Source of the DNA: Bacteroidales bacterium
GTDB taxonomy: Bacteria; Bacteroidota; Bacteroidia; Bacteroidales; UBA932
DNA: 64,000 bases
Direction of reading: 5' to 3'
Assembly (NCBI GenBank): GCA_017546125.1
Contig: JAFYXO010000001.1
Span: 1 to 64,000 of the forward strand
Translations under genes and position numbers: made by a program
Shown: in pieces, positions 19,423 through 29,077 of the stretch
Layout of the letters: every line of letters starts with the position of its first letter
Position numbering within the stretch: the stretch's first letter is position 1
Notes under the pieces: generated by a model
Seen by the model: only the letters and a program-made list of their open reading frames with translations
The model's database searches: none
Told to the model about the DNA's origin: nothing

Positions 19423-20766
19423 CTAGATACTGGGATATATGTCAACAATATCGTTCCTATTGTTTATATAATTATTATTTCCTGGATTAACATTAGTATT
19501 GAAAAACCATCCATTATATTGACCACCCCATCCCCAATTCATATAGTAGTAGGCACCGCTGCTTGAACTTACATAGTGACTCAAACCTGTATATTCAAAT
19601 TGAAGAGGAGGTACGACAGATATGACATACAAGAAATATTCTTTACTTCTTGACATACTTTGATACCCGGAACATACCCAAGAATGTTGAGAATTATTTT
19701 CTCTACCTATCATGAAAATAGGCTTACGTGATAATAGATTATCTCGAGTTGTCACACTATTATGACTAATAATTCTTGCATTGGGGTATCCATTATTGTT
19801 AAAGAAGTTTTTTATTGAGTTTATATTATGTGTACTTATATTTGAATCAATATAAGTTAATAATAGTTTTGTTTCGTTTGTTGCATAATTATCATGAATT
19901 TCATCCCAATCAAAATCAATAAAATTACTATTATTATATATCCAGTTATGATATTTTAATATTTGGCCAATTGCTACAGCATCAGAAGAAAAATCTTCAT
20001 ATGTATTTAAACTAAAATCACCACTACAATTCCATGTTGATGTTAGAAAATTGCCTGTATTTAGTGTTATTCGTGTCGTATTAGATTCTAGAATAATGGA
20101 ATTAATCATATAATCATAATCAGGATTTGCTATACCTTCTGCTGACTGGCAAAAGTTATTATATATATCATCAGGTAGATCGTCAGGTTTTTCATATAAA
20201 GGATGACATATGTATCCTTGAGATTCCCACATAGATATCCATTCGTCTCTAAAGCTGTTCAGAGATTCAGATTTAGTCAACATATTATTTAGTGGTTGTC
20301 TTTTATAACTATTCCACTCTTGTGAATAGTTATTAGATGATTCTTTATTGCTACAATGTATGTTGTAAAGTTGTTCGTTTAACCATATTTCAACGGGTGT
20401 ATTTTTGTAGTTTGAATCAAAGTATCCGGTTTCACAATATGCTAAAATCGGTGCATATTTTGTTGAACTACTAACTATTACATATCCATCATTTTTGTTA
20501 AAATTTACAACATGTATTTGCGAATCATAATACTCATTCTCTATTGTAAAGGAATTTTCAATATTATCACTGTCATATCCTTTTGTCCTATTTTGAAGAT
20601 TAAAAAGTTTAGCGACATTTTCTGCTTGTTTTAAAGTGATATAGTCACCATTTATTTCAATTTTTAATTGTTGAAGATCATCATTTTGATAGGTTGTTAT
20701 GTCCACTTGACTTTTACTGCATGATGAAATGCAAACTAGTAGAAATAAGTATAAATATTTTTTCAT
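19423..20766 (-). CDS. C10 (streptopain-like) lipoprotein with Cys-to-Ser active site
   Basis: 447 residues. The lipobox ISSC places the lipidated cysteine at residue 16. An Spi-type inhibitory prodomain follows (about 35-115, with YVIVSSSTKYAPILAY), then the C10 peptidase fold. In streptopain the catalytic motif is GCVATAMAQIMKYH; here the aligned text is SSDAVAIGQILKYH (260-273), with Ser261 in the Cys place. The histidine (His361 in SQHSWVCSGY) and the NWGWGG motif (410-415) remain. The codon is TCT, one base from TGT. It may be an inactive, ligand-binding relative, a serine-dependent enzyme, or a recent mutant. It is the first gene of the operon with DUF4249 and the TonB receptor. Confidence 0.75.
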   Translation of the reverse strand: MKKYLYLFLLVCISSCSKSQVDITTYQNDDLQQLKIEINGDYITLKQAENVAKLFNLQNRTKGYDSDNIENSFTIENEYYDSQIHVVNFNKNDGYVIVSSSTKYAPILAYCETGYFDSNYKNTPVEIWLNEQLYNIHCSNKESSNNYSQEWNSYKRQPLNNMLTKSESLNSFRDEWISMWESQGYICHPLYEKPDDLPDDIYNNFCQSAEGIANPDYDYMINSIILESNTTRITLNTGNFLTSTWNCSGDFSLNTYEDFSSDAVAIGQILKYHNWIYNNSNFIDFDWDEIHDNYATNETKLLLTYIDSNISTHNINSIKNFFNNNGYPNARIISHNSVTTRDNLLSRKPIFMIGRENNSQHSWVCSGYQSMSRSKEYFLYVISVVPPLQFEYTGLSHYVSSSSGAYYYMNWGWGGQYNGWFFNTNVNPGNNNYINNRNDIVDIYPSI

Positions 20767-20878
20767 AGTAGGTAAATGTTATATGTTATAACTTTATTTT
20801 TCTTAATAGCTATTCAATTATGACAAGGTTACTTGCTTACAAACCTTTGCAATATAGCAATAAATCAACACAAAAACA

Positions 20879-20911
20879 AACCCCAAAAGCTTTTGCATAG
20901 CTTTTGGGGTT
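20879..20911 (-). terminator. Terminator downstream of the hexosaminidase gene
   Basis: Perfect 13-bp inverted repeat AACCCCAAAAGCT (20879-20891) and AGCTTTTGGGGTT (20899-20911), followed on the minus strand by TGTTTTTGTG. It ends the DUF4251-GH20 transcript and isolates it from the C10 operon. Confidence 0.8.
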
Positions 20912-20934
20912 CACAATATAACCATTCAGATTCT

Positions 20935-23139
20935 TTACTCAATCTTCAAGTTCTGGAAGTTGCATGAGAAACCGTCGTTGGGGTCGGTAATGACGATACG
21001 GACAGCTTTTACAGGTTTTTCAGGGTTCCTTATGTAGGCGTGGTATCTGTAGAACTCTTCACCTTTGATGAAGTTTACCCCATCGTATGAATACTCCACA
21101 TATCCGTTGCTTACACCATAGAATGGTATATTTGTGTATCCTGTCGGTATATGGATGGTGGTGCACTCAACAGCCTCATCGAAGATATATGTCAGTGTCT
21201 GACCGGCTTTAAGTCTCTCTTTTGTCCTTACACGTTTATTGAAGTTGTAGGTGGTAATATCTTCAAGTTTGCTCTTCTCCCAGATAGGAATATCTGTTTC
21301 CACTTTCACTTTAGGTGTGATATAATGGTGTAGTTCCACATTTTCTGCAGCTACAGCGATACTGTGAAGATCTCTACTGAAGAATGTGCTGAATCTGAAA
21401 TCTTCAGGGGTATTGGTGATAATCTTGCCATTGTACACTTTAGAGGTAGCTGTAGGTTCAGTTCCGTCAGTAGTGTATCTTACTACAGCTGAAGGGTAAG
21501 GTAGTGAGACTTTAAGTTCAGAGTCTTCATATTTTACCACAGGGGTTTCCACTCTGAATGCTATACCCATAGAGTATAGTCTGTCGTAGTGTTTGTTTAC
21601 CAGCCTCGAATAGAAGTCATCGTAGTTTTTGTCCTCTTTTGCACTCCAGCCTGTCTCAGCCACAGCACACAGACGTGGGAAAACCTGATATTCAGAGAAT
21701 CTTGGAGGGAACTGCATCAACTCTGTCCACAGACCTGCCTGAACACCCAATACAAGCTTCTCCTCTTCAGGGGTAAGCTCCATATCCTGTAGAGGGTCGT
21801 AGCTGTATATTCTGTCAAGTGGTATAATGGCTGCCCAGCTATGTCCCCTCTCTGCAGCGGTGTATTGCATATCCACATAAAGGTATTGTGCTGCCTGCAT
21901 AACTGTAGGCTGACCTTTTTTAACCGATTCCACACCTTTAGACTGGCTTCTCCATGCCACTACAGTAGATGTAGGGTTAAGGCCGCCGAAATCCTGGATA
22001 TCATCCCAACCCATCATTACTTTACCGAGTTTATTGATGATCTTCTCCATTCTCCTTACGAAATAACCGTGAAGCTCTTCCACATCTTTGAAACCCTCTC
22101 TCTCCATTACAGCCTGACAGTCTGGGCATTGTTTCCAATAGTCAAAGATAACCTCGTCACCACCTATATTCAGATATGGTGAAGGGAATATGGCTGCAAG
22201 CTCTTTAAGGATATTTTCAAGGATCTTGAAATTGCTCTCTTTTCCCACACACCACACATTATCAAACTCACCGCAAGCAGAAGGTGCATCGGTGGTGGTA
22301 CCGCAGGTTACATTTCCGAACACTTTAGTGGATGAAAGGGCATGACCTGGAAGGTCAAACTCAGGGATGATCATAATATTTCTATCCTGTGCATATTTGA
22401 TAAGCTCTTTCATCTCCTTCTGAGTATAGTAGCCACCATAACGCTCGTTGCCTGACAAATATGTAGGTGGGATTAGCTCATCCTTACCTCTCCATGCACC
22501 TTTGTTTGTAAGTTCAGGGTATTTTTTGATCTCAATTCTCCAGCCATTGTCATCTGTAAGATGCAGGTGAAGTCTGTTCATCTTATGGGCAGACATCCAG
22601 TCAATATAGCTTCTGAGATACTCTATATCGAAGAATGTTCTCGATACATCGAGCATAAATCCTCTATATGAAAAGCGTGGAGCATCTTCGATGGTTACAG
22701 CCCCGATAGGGTACTCCTTCAATCTTAGAGAGGCACCGGAGTAGATGTCAGCAGGGAACAACTGAAGCAATGTCTGCACTCCATAGTATTTGCCTGCCTC
22801 ATCTGATGAAGCTATAGTTATACCATCTTCTGACACTTCAAGTTTATAACCTTCTGCAGGGATTGAACCCTCTGTTACAAATTTGATATATCCTCCGTTT
22901 GCAGCGCTGTTTGCCACTGTTACAGGAAAATCCATTACAGCATCAAGCTTCTCCTGAAGATATTTGGCAGAGAAGTCTTTAGGATCTGATGTCACGATCT
23001 TAAGACCCTGTTTTACCAAAAATGTCCCCTCCCCTGATGTTATTTTATTGGGGGTTGGTACGATGTTGAATTTGTTCTCACACATACCTGAAAATATGTT
23101 TCCAAGTACCAAAACTGCAATAATTAATCCTTTTCTCAT
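20935..23139 (-). CDS. Beta-N-acetylhexosaminidase, GH20
   Basis: 734 residues with a signal peptide. A GH20 N-terminal domain (about 25-150) is followed by the catalytic barrel from RFSYRGFMLDVSR (155) with HLHLTDDNGWRIEI. The acid/base pair lies in NIGGDE (Asp328-Glu329), as in all GH20 enzymes that use the substrate acetamido group. A C-terminal beta region includes chitobiase-like VRYTTDGTEPT (about 565) and a fibronectin/discoidin-like end. It removes terminal GlcNAc/GalNAc from glycans in the periplasm or at the surface. It starts 1 nt after the DUF4251 stop, so they share a transcript. No SusCD pair is next to it, so it is not a classic polysaccharide utilization locus. Confidence 0.93.
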   Translation of the reverse strand: MRKGLIIAVLVLGNIFSGMCENKFNIVPTPNKITSGEGTFLVKQGLKIVTSDPKDFSAKYLQEKLDAVMDFPVTVANSAANGGYIKFVTEGSIPAEGYKLEVSEDGITIASSDEAGKYYGVQTLLQLFPADIYSGASLRLKEYPIGAVTIEDAPRFSYRGFMLDVSRTFFDIEYLRSYIDWMSAHKMNRLHLHLTDDNGWRIEIKKYPELTNKGAWRGKDELIPPTYLSGNERYGGYYTQKEMKELIKYAQDRNIMIIPEFDLPGHALSSTKVFGNVTCGTTTDAPSACGEFDNVWCVGKESNFKILENILKELAAIFPSPYLNIGGDEVIFDYWKQCPDCQAVMEREGFKDVEELHGYFVRRMEKIINKLGKVMMGWDDIQDFGGLNPTSTVVAWRSQSKGVESVKKGQPTVMQAAQYLYVDMQYTAAERGHSWAAIIPLDRIYSYDPLQDMELTPEEEKLVLGVQAGLWTELMQFPPRFSEYQVFPRLCAVAETGWSAKEDKNYDDFYSRLVNKHYDRLYSMGIAFRVETPVVKYEDSELKVSLPYPSAVVRYTTDGTEPTATSKVYNGKIITNTPEDFRFSTFFSRDLHSIAVAAENVELHHYITPKVKVETDIPIWEKSKLEDITTYNFNKRVRTKERLKAGQTLTYIFDEAVECTTIHIPTGYTNIPFYGVSNGYVEYSYDGVNFIKGEEFYRYHAYIRNPEKPVKAVRIVITDPNDGFSCNFQNLKIE

Positions 23140-23140
23140 T

Positions 23141-23620
23141 TTATTGTTCTATAAATTTTAAATCACCGTCATACGAGATAGGGTCTCTGCCCACGAAACT
23201 CAATCTCACAACACAAGAACCGTTGTTGAATATCTCTATATAGAAGTCAACAGAGTTGTGTGAGTTGTCATCCTTGGCACGGAATTTCACCTCATGTTTC
23301 TCCCTTTTTTCATTGTATTTTATCTGCATATCCACCTTCTGGTTCTCCATCTCGACTCTGATCTCCTGACCCGGCATAGGTGCCACGTCAAGTTTTCCCA
23401 TATAAGGAAGTTCTGTGGTAAGCATGTGGTCCTTCATGGTGATGTCAAACTCCATTCTGGTGGTTCTGCTGGGCAATGATATAGGCCTGATTTTGGTGAT
23501 GTCGATCTTGAAAAAGCCAAGTTCGAGCATTTTGTCTATTTTCTTTTTGTTGTCAACTTCCTGACCGAAAAGGGAAATGCTTACGGCCAAAGCGAATATT
23601 AGTGCGATTATTTTCTTCAT
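23141..23620 (-). CDS. DUF4251 periplasmic protein
   Basis: 159 residues with a signal peptide ending near LFGQ. It matches the DUF4251 style: a short secreted protein with ISLPSRTTRMEFDITMKDHMLTTELPYMG in the middle and VDFYIEIFNNGSCVVRLSF near the end, probably a small beta barrel or sandwich. No function is known for the family. It is directly upstream of the hexosaminidase gene (1 nt gap), but no functional link is proven. Confidence 0.75.
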   Translation of the reverse strand: MKKIIALIFALAVSISLFGQEVDNKKKIDKMLELGFFKIDITKIRPISLPSRTTRMEFDITMKDHMLTTELPYMGKLDVAPMPGQEIRVEMENQKVDMQIKYNEKREKHEVKFRAKDDNSHNSVDFYIEIFNNGSCVVRLSFVGRDPISYDGDLKFIEQ

Positions 23621-23714
23621 AATGTTTGTAAATTTTCGTTTTAAATTTGGGTAAAGATAGTAAAATCATTGTTTAAGTAATAAAATTTGAGTAAAATTGC
23701 ACACTGATACGGTT

Positions 23715-24806
23715 ATGAAGGTACTTATTATATCAGATGCACAGAGTGTCCACACTCAGAGATGGGTCTCCTCTTTAAATGAAAAAGGGGTCGAAGTGGT
23801 TCTGTATAGTATCAAGCCATATCTGGATGATTTTTATTCTTCACGCAACATCAAGTGCTATTTCTTCGATCTTTTCAGTTATAAAAGGGACAAAAGTGGT
23901 ATCAAAGGTGCTTTGAAGAGACATTTTCAAGCTGTCAAACACCTTAAAAAGGTATTGAAGGAGGTCAAGCCTGATATCCTCCATGCCCACTATGTGACAA
24001 GCTACTCTCTGATAGCTGCCATGTCCGGATTCCACCCTCTTATCGTATCCATTTGGGGAAGTGATGTATATATTTTCCCAAAACAGCTTAAGATCAACGA
24101 GTACATCGTGAGATACACCCTCAAAAGGGCGGACAAGATACTCTCTACCAGCCATGTTATGGCTAAAGAGGCATCCAAATATACCGACAAGAATATCGAT
24201 ATCACACCATTTGGAGTGGATACAGACCTTTTCAAAAGAAGTGTGGCTCCACCCAAGGATAAGTTTGTGATCGGAAGTGTCAAGACATTGTCATACAAAT
24301 ATGGCACAGAGTATCTCATCAGGGCTTTTAAGGTGGTTGTGGACAATAACCCTAACCTTAACTGCTATCTTGAACTTGTAGGTAAGGGTCCCGATGAGGT
24401 GAAATTGAAGAACCTGGCACACAGACTCGGTATCTCAGACAGAGTCATTTTTACAGGATACATCAGAAACGATATTCTCCCAAGAATCTTTGACAGATTC
24501 TCCATCGCATGTTATATGTCCCTGTCAGAGAGTTTCGGTGTCTCTGCCATAGAGGCTATGTCGTGCAATTGTCCCGTTGTGGCATCAGATGCAGATGGCT
24601 TCAAAGAGGTGATCGATAATGGCGTTACCGGTATCATCGTCCCAAAATATGACTACAACGGTGCGGCCAGAGCTATTCAGACATTTATAGATGATCCATC
24701 CAAGATTATCACCATGGGTGCTGCCGGCAGGGCTAAAGTGAGTGCACTTTATGAGTGGAGTGATAATGTGGACACTATGATATCCATCTATAAGTCTGTC
24801 CTATGA
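23715..24806 (+). CDS. Glycosyltransferase family 4
   Basis: Start is placed at the ATG at 23715; an upstream TTG (23697) is in frame but lies in a promoter-like TAAAATTG. The protein has a GT-B fold: N-terminal MKVLIISDAQSVHTQRWVSSL, a linker, and a donor-binding half with IGSVKTLSYKYGTEYLIRAF, LVGKGPD and the GT4 signature SLSESFGVSAIEAMSCNCPVVASD-like region (SESFG, E, G). It adds a sugar from an activated nucleotide donor to a lipid-linked glycan at the inner membrane. Its stop overlaps the flippase start (ATGA), so this is the first gene of a three-gene cassette for surface glycan synthesis. Confidence 0.88.
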   Translation: MKVLIISDAQSVHTQRWVSSLNEKGVEVVLYSIKPYLDDFYSSRNIKCYFFDLFSYKRDKSGIKGALKRHFQAVKHLKKVLKEVKPDILHAHYVTSYSLIAAMSGFHPLIVSIWGSDVYIFPKQLKINEYIVRYTLKRADKILSTSHVMAKEASKYTDKNIDITPFGVDTDLFKRSVAPPKDKFVIGSVKTLSYKYGTEYLIRAFKVVVDNNPNLNCYLELVGKGPDEVKLKNLAHRLGISDRVIFTGYIRNDILPRIFDRFSIACYMSLSESFGVSAIEAMSCNCPVVASDADGFKEVIDNGVTGIIVPKYDYNGAARAIQTFIDDPSKIITMGAAGRAKVSALYEWSDNVDTMISIYKSVL

Positions 24807-26254
24807 GTACACTTAAAGAGAAAACGGCCAAAGGTCTTGGCTGGGGATTTGTCGACAATTTTGTAGGTACAGGTATCACTGCCGTGGTCAGCATCCTTCT
24901 GGCCAGAATACTCTCTCCGGAGGAGTTCGGTCTGGTGGGTATGATTGCCATCTTTGTGTCTCTTGGAAACTCCTTGATGGACAGTGGTTTCAGTGGTGCA
25001 CTAATCAGAAAGAAAGAGGCCTCAGACAGAGATTTGAGTACAGTTTTCTATACAAATCTCATCTTGAGTGTCATTATATATTCTGCACTCTTTTTCTCGG
25101 CTCCTGCCATCTCGGAATTCCTTAACAACGGGCAGCTGACCCTTATCCTCAGAATACTCGCACTGTCGGTGGTGATTATGTCGTTCACCCAGGTGCAGAA
25201 GGTTAATTTCATCCGCAAAATCGATTTCAAGACGCAGGCGATCATCTCTCTTGCCGCTTCAGTGGTGAGTGGAGTGGTAAGTATATGGATGGCGCTGGCA
25301 GGGTGCGGAGTGTGGAGTCTGGTGGTACAGCAACTCTCGAAACAGGGTGTGGTGTCACTCCTGCTTTGGGTCTTCTCCACCTGGAAACCCTCACTCATTT
25401 TCTCTTTTACCAGCTTCAAGGAGATGTTCAGCTTCGGCAGCAAACTTCTCGCCTGTTCACTCATAAGTGTGATATGGAATGAGATATATTCATTGGTCAT
25501 CGGAAAGATGTACAACCCCATTGCCGTAGGCTACTTTACCCGTGCCGAGAAGTTCAAGACCATGGTCACTTCAAATATCGGGCAGGTGGTCCAAAGGGTG
25601 GGTTATCCGGTCCTCAGCAGCATCCAGGATGATTCGCAGAGGCAGGTGCGGGTTTACCGCAAGGTGGTCCGACTGACCATCCTCCTCACCAGCACGCTGG
25701 TTCTTGGACTTGTGGGTTGTGCTGACTCCATGATTCAGGTGCTGATCGGTGCCAAATGGCTCCCCGCCTCCGATTATTTGAGGATCCTGGGTATCTCAGG
25801 GATGTTCCTTCCACTTATTCTCAGCAGTGTGAATGTATTTAATGCCAATGGCAAATCGAATATCACCCTCCTGCTCGAAATTATCAAAACTGCACTCGCG
25901 GTGATCCCCGTCACCCTCGGAATATTGTTTGACATACAAGCGCTCCTCTGGGGTCTGGTAGCCAGCACCATACTCTCCTATCTGGTGCACGCCCTCTTCG
26001 TCTCGAAAGAGATAGCTTACCCTTTCTGGAGGCAATTGGGGGATATAATCCCATTTATCCTCATCTCTGCAGTCATGTCTGTATGCGTCCATTTTGTGGG
26101 ACTGCTCCACATTGCGGCGCTGCCGCTCCTTATCCTCCAGATTCTGGCAGGATTTGTCATTGTACTTGTGAGCTACGAGTTCCTGTACAAGGCTGAAGAG
26201 TACAATGAACTGAAGGGAGAAATGCTCAAAATTTTGCACCGCAAGAAAAAATAA
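24803..26254 (+). CDS. Polysaccharide flippase, Wzx/MOP family
   Basis: 483 residues with about 12-14 hydrophobic segments. The N-terminus (KEKTAKGLGWGFVDNFVGTGIT, ILLARILSPEEFGLVGM) is typical of the WzxC-like branch of MOP exporters. It moves lipid-linked oligosaccharide units across the inner membrane. It overlaps the GT4 gene by 4 nt and is followed at once by a GT2 gene. By eye, base composition becomes richer in G and C through this gene and the next, compared with upstream DNA. Confidence 0.88.
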   Translation: MSTLKEKTAKGLGWGFVDNFVGTGITAVVSILLARILSPEEFGLVGMIAIFVSLGNSLMDSGFSGALIRKKEASDRDLSTVFYTNLILSVIIYSALFFSAPAISEFLNNGQLTLILRILALSVVIMSFTQVQKVNFIRKIDFKTQAIISLAASVVSGVVSIWMALAGCGVWSLVVQQLSKQGVVSLLLWVFSTWKPSLIFSFTSFKEMFSFGSKLLACSLISVIWNEIYSLVIGKMYNPIAVGYFTRAEKFKTMVTSNIGQVVQRVGYPVLSSIQDDSQRQVRVYRKVVRLTILLTSTLVLGLVGCADSMIQVLIGAKWLPASDYLRILGISGMFLPLILSSVNVFNANGKSNITLLLEIIKTALAVIPVTLGILFDIQALLWGLVASTILSYLVHALFVSKEIAYPFWRQLGDIIPFILISAVMSVCVHFVGLLHIAALPLLILQILAGFVIVLVSYEFLYKAEEYNELKGEMLKILHRKKK

Positions 26255-26260
26255 TTGCCC

Positions 26261-27067
26261 ATGGCGAAAGATATATCGATAATCATTGTCAACTACAATT
26301 CGGGAGAGCTCCTTTTGAATTGCCTCAAGAGCATCAGAAGGGAGCTGGGCATCGATTATGAGGTGGTGGTGGTCGACAATGCCTCTACCGACAACTCTCT
26401 GGAGCAATGCGCCGAATTTGAGGGTGATACGAGGTTCCTTTTCCAAAGGCTCGAGGGCAATATGGGGTTTGCACATGGGTGCAATGTCGGGGCGGATGCT
26501 GCATCCGGCAAGGTGCTCCATTTCCTTAATCCCGATACCGAGTTGAGGCCCGGGGCCAATGGGGATTATCTGCAGGTTTTGGAGGATCCTTCGGCCGTTT
26601 ATGTCACCCCGCTGATAAATCGCGACGGCTCGGTCGAAAATGGGAAGATGGTTCTCCCTGTGCTGAAGGATATTTTCTGGTGGAATGTCTCCCGCCCAAG
26701 GGCAAGGTTCTGGTGCAAAGGGGCTTCGGTGATCATATCTGAGGAAAATTTCTCAAAAGTCGGGAGGTGGTCCGAGGATTACTTCATGTATGGAGAGGAT
26801 CTGGATCTCTTCTACAATTTCTGGATCCGGGGGCTTGAGATCAGGATGCTCCCTACCCCGGTGTTTCATCTGGGAGGTGGTTGCAGCCAGAATGTATGGA
26901 CATCTTTTGAGAGGGAGGTGAAGGTGCAGCGCTCTTTCAGAAAATTTTATGACAAATACTTCCCGAGATGGAAATATGTGGCTGTAAAATGCTATTTTTT
27001 ACTCCATAATCTTATAAAACACCCATCAAAAGTGAAAGGTGATATCAAAGCTTGGAATAAAGTTTGA
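26261..27067 (+). CDS. Glycosyltransferase family 2 (rhamnosyltransferase-like)
   Basis: The ATG at 26261 is preferred over an in-frame TTG two codons earlier. The protein has the GT-A pattern: ISIIIVNYNSG at the start, VVVDNASTDNS, and the metal-binding motif HFLNPDTELRPG (NPDTE). EDYFMYGEDLDLFYNFWIRGL, the acceptor-side ED motif seen in WbbL-like transferases, lies near residue 170. It probably adds a sugar such as rhamnose to a surface glycan. It closes the GT4-flippase-GT2 cassette, 6 nt after the flippase stop, and is followed by the frdA promoter. Confidence 0.85.
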   Translation: MAKDISIIIVNYNSGELLLNCLKSIRRELGIDYEVVVVDNASTDNSLEQCAEFEGDTRFLFQRLEGNMGFAHGCNVGADAASGKVLHFLNPDTELRPGANGDYLQVLEDPSAVYVTPLINRDGSVENGKMVLPVLKDIFWWNVSRPRARFWCKGASVIISEENFSKVGRWSEDYFMYGEDLDLFYNFWIRGLEIRMLPTPVFHLGGGCSQNVWTSFEREVKVQRSFRKFYDKYFPRWKYVAVKCYFLLHNLIKHPSKVKGDIKAWNKV

Positions 27068-27094
27068 TTTTCACAGAAAAAGTGACTAAAATTG
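27063..27094 (+). promoter_or_regulatory. Promoter for frdAB
   Basis: TTTG at 27063-27066, then 20 nt, then TAAAATTG at 27087-27094, one base off TAnnTTTG. The -33 element overlaps the last codons of the GT2 gene. The leader would be about 20-27 nt. Confidence 0.55.
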
Positions 27095-27121
27095 CATAGT
27101 TTTTTATTACAATGATATATT

Positions 27122-29065
27122 ATGGACGATAAGCTAATTTCTAAAGTTCCCGAAGGTCCTCTAGCCGAGAAATGGACAAAGCATAAGGCAGCTATTCGCG
27201 TGGTAAGCCCTGCTAACAAGCGCAAGCTTGAGATCATCGTTGTCGGTACCGGACTTGGTGGTGCTTCCGCAGCCGCTTCTCTTGGCGAGTTGGGATACAA
27301 TGTAAAAATCTTCTGTATCAGTGATTCACCTCGTAGGGCTCACTCTATTGCAGCTCAAGGTGGTATCAATGCTGCTAAGAATTATCAGAACGATAATGAC
27401 TCTATCTACCGTCTTTTCTATGATACAATCAAAGGCGGTGACTACCGTAGTAGGGAGGCCAATGTTTACAGGCTTGCCGAGGTTAGTAACCTAATCATCG
27501 ACCAATGTGTCGCTCAAGGTGTACCTTTCGCACGTGATTACGGTGGACTACTTGACAACAGATCATTCGGTGGTGCTCAGGTAAGTCGTACTTTCTACGC
27601 TCGCGGACAAACTGGTCAGCAATTGCTTTTGGGTGCTTACGCTTCATTGAACCGTCAGATCGCTAAAGGTTCAGTTAAATCTTATCCTCGTCACGAAATG
27701 CTTGACTTGGTTATGATCGATGGTGAAGCAAAAGGTATTATCGCCCGTAACCTAGTGACTGGTGAGATCGAAAGACACGGTGCTCACGCTGTAGTTATCG
27801 CTACAGGTGGTTATGGTAACGTATTCTTCCTATCTACCAACGCTATGAACTCAAACGGTTCTGCTGCATGGCAGTGCTACAAGAAAGGTGCTTACTTTGC
27901 AAACCCATGTTTTGCACAGATCCACCCTACCTGTATCCCTGTTCACGGTGACCAACAATCTAAATTGACTCTTATGAGTGAGTCACTTAGAAATGATGGT
28001 AGAATCTGGGTTCCTAAGAAAATGGAAGATGTGATGGCACTTCGCTCAGGTGCTAAGAAAGCTTCTCAAATCCCTGAAGAGGATAGAGATTACTATCTAG
28101 AGCGTCGTTACCCTGCATTCGGTAACCTTGTACCTCGTGACGTGGCTTCAAGAGCTGCTAAAGAGAGATGTGATGCAGGTTACGGTGTAAACGGTACAGG
28201 CTTGGCAGTATTCCTAGATTTCTCTACAGCTATCAAGAGACTTGGTAAAGACGTGATCACAGCACGTTACGGTAACTTGTTCCAGATGTATGAGAAGATT
28301 ACAGCTGTTAACCCTTACGAAGAGCCAATGATGATCTACCCTGCTATCCACTACACTATGGGTGGTATCTGGGTTGACTATAACCTTCAAACCACAATCC
28401 CTGGTCTATACGCTATCGGTGAGGCTAACTTCAGCGACCACGGTGGTAACAGACTTGGTGCTTCTGCTTTGATGCAAGGTCTTGCAGACGGTTATTTCAT
28501 CCTTCCTTACACTATCGGAGATTACTTATCACATAAAATTCAAGTTCCAAAAACTGATACATCTCACCCTGCATTCGACGAAGCTGAGAAAGCAGTTAAA
28601 GAGAAAATCAACTACTTCCTAAATCTTAAAGGTACTCAGCCTGTTGACTACTACCACAAGAAACTTGGTCTTATCATGTGGGATTACGTAGGTATGGCTC
28701 GTGAGAAAGCTGGTCTTGAGAAAGCTATCGTAGAGATCAAAGCCCTTAAAGAGGAGTTCTTGAAGAATGTATATGTTCCAGGTGAGAACGCAGAGTTCAA
28801 CCAAGAGCTTGAGAAAGCTATCCGCCTTGCAGACTACTTCGAGATCGGTGACTTGATGGCACGTGACGCTCTTAACAGAGAAGAGTCTTGTGGTGGTCAC
28901 TTCAGAGTAGAGATGCAGACAGAAGAGGGTGAAACCAAACGTGATGATGTTAACTTCTTGTATGTAAGTGCATGGGAATACAAAGGCGAAGAGGCTCCTG
29001 TACTTCACAAAGAAGACTTGAATTTTGAATTTGTTAAACCATCAACTCGTAACTATAAAGACTAA
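27122..29065 (+). CDS. frdA: Fumarate reductase/succinate dehydrogenase flavoprotein subunit
   Basis: 647 residues. FAD-binding GTGLGG (42-47), then [14 protein letters not shown], in which His74 is the site of covalent FAD attachment in this family. HPTCIPV and [13 protein letters not shown] motifs, the active-site region [24 protein letters not shown] and [20 protein letters not shown] follow. It interconverts fumarate and succinate; in anaerobic Bacteroidales it works mainly as a fumarate reductase fed by menaquinol. The C-terminal end differs from E. coli FrdA and fits the Bacteroides/B-type group. Codons are strongly biased, as expected for high expression. The cytochrome b anchor gene normally upstream is absent; a GT2 gene is there instead. 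Confidence 0.95.
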   Translation: MDDKLISKVPEGPLAEKWTKHKAAIRVVSPANKRKLEIIVVGTGLGGASAAASLGELGYNVKIFCISDSPRRAHSIAAQGGINAAKNYQNDNDSIYRLFYDTIKGGDYRSREANVYRLAEVSNLIIDQCVAQGVPFARDYGGLLDNRSFGGAQVSRTFYARGQTGQQLLLGAYASLNRQIAKGSVKSYPRHEMLDLVMIDGEAKGIIARNLVTGEIERHGAHAVVIATGGYGNVFFLSTNAMNSNGSAAWQCYKKGAYFANPCFAQIHPTCIPVHGDQQSKLTLMSESLRNDGRIWVPKKMEDVMALRSGAKKASQIPEEDRDYYLERRYPAFGNLVPRDVASRAAKERCDAGYGVNGTGLAVFLDFSTAIKRLGKDVITARYGNLFQMYEKITAVNPYEEPMMIYPAIHYTMGGIWVDYNLQTTIPGLYAIGEANFSDHGGNRLGASALMQGLADGYFILPYTIGDYLSHKIQVPKTDTSHPAFDEAEKAVKEKINYFLNLKGTQPVDYYHKKLGLIMWDYVGMAREKAGLEKAIVEIKALKEEFLKNVYVPGENAEFNQELEKAIRLADYFEIGDLMARDALNREESCGGHFRVEMQTEEGETKRDDVNFLYVSAWEYKGEEAPVLHKEDLNFEFVKPSTRNYKD

Positions 29066-29077
29066 GGGGGATTTAAT

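Noticed and set aside
20935..23620. Polysaccharide utilization locus around the GH20 gene
   Set aside because: No SusC/SusD pair, sensor or other glycosidase adjoins it; the TonB receptor operon is a separate transcript.
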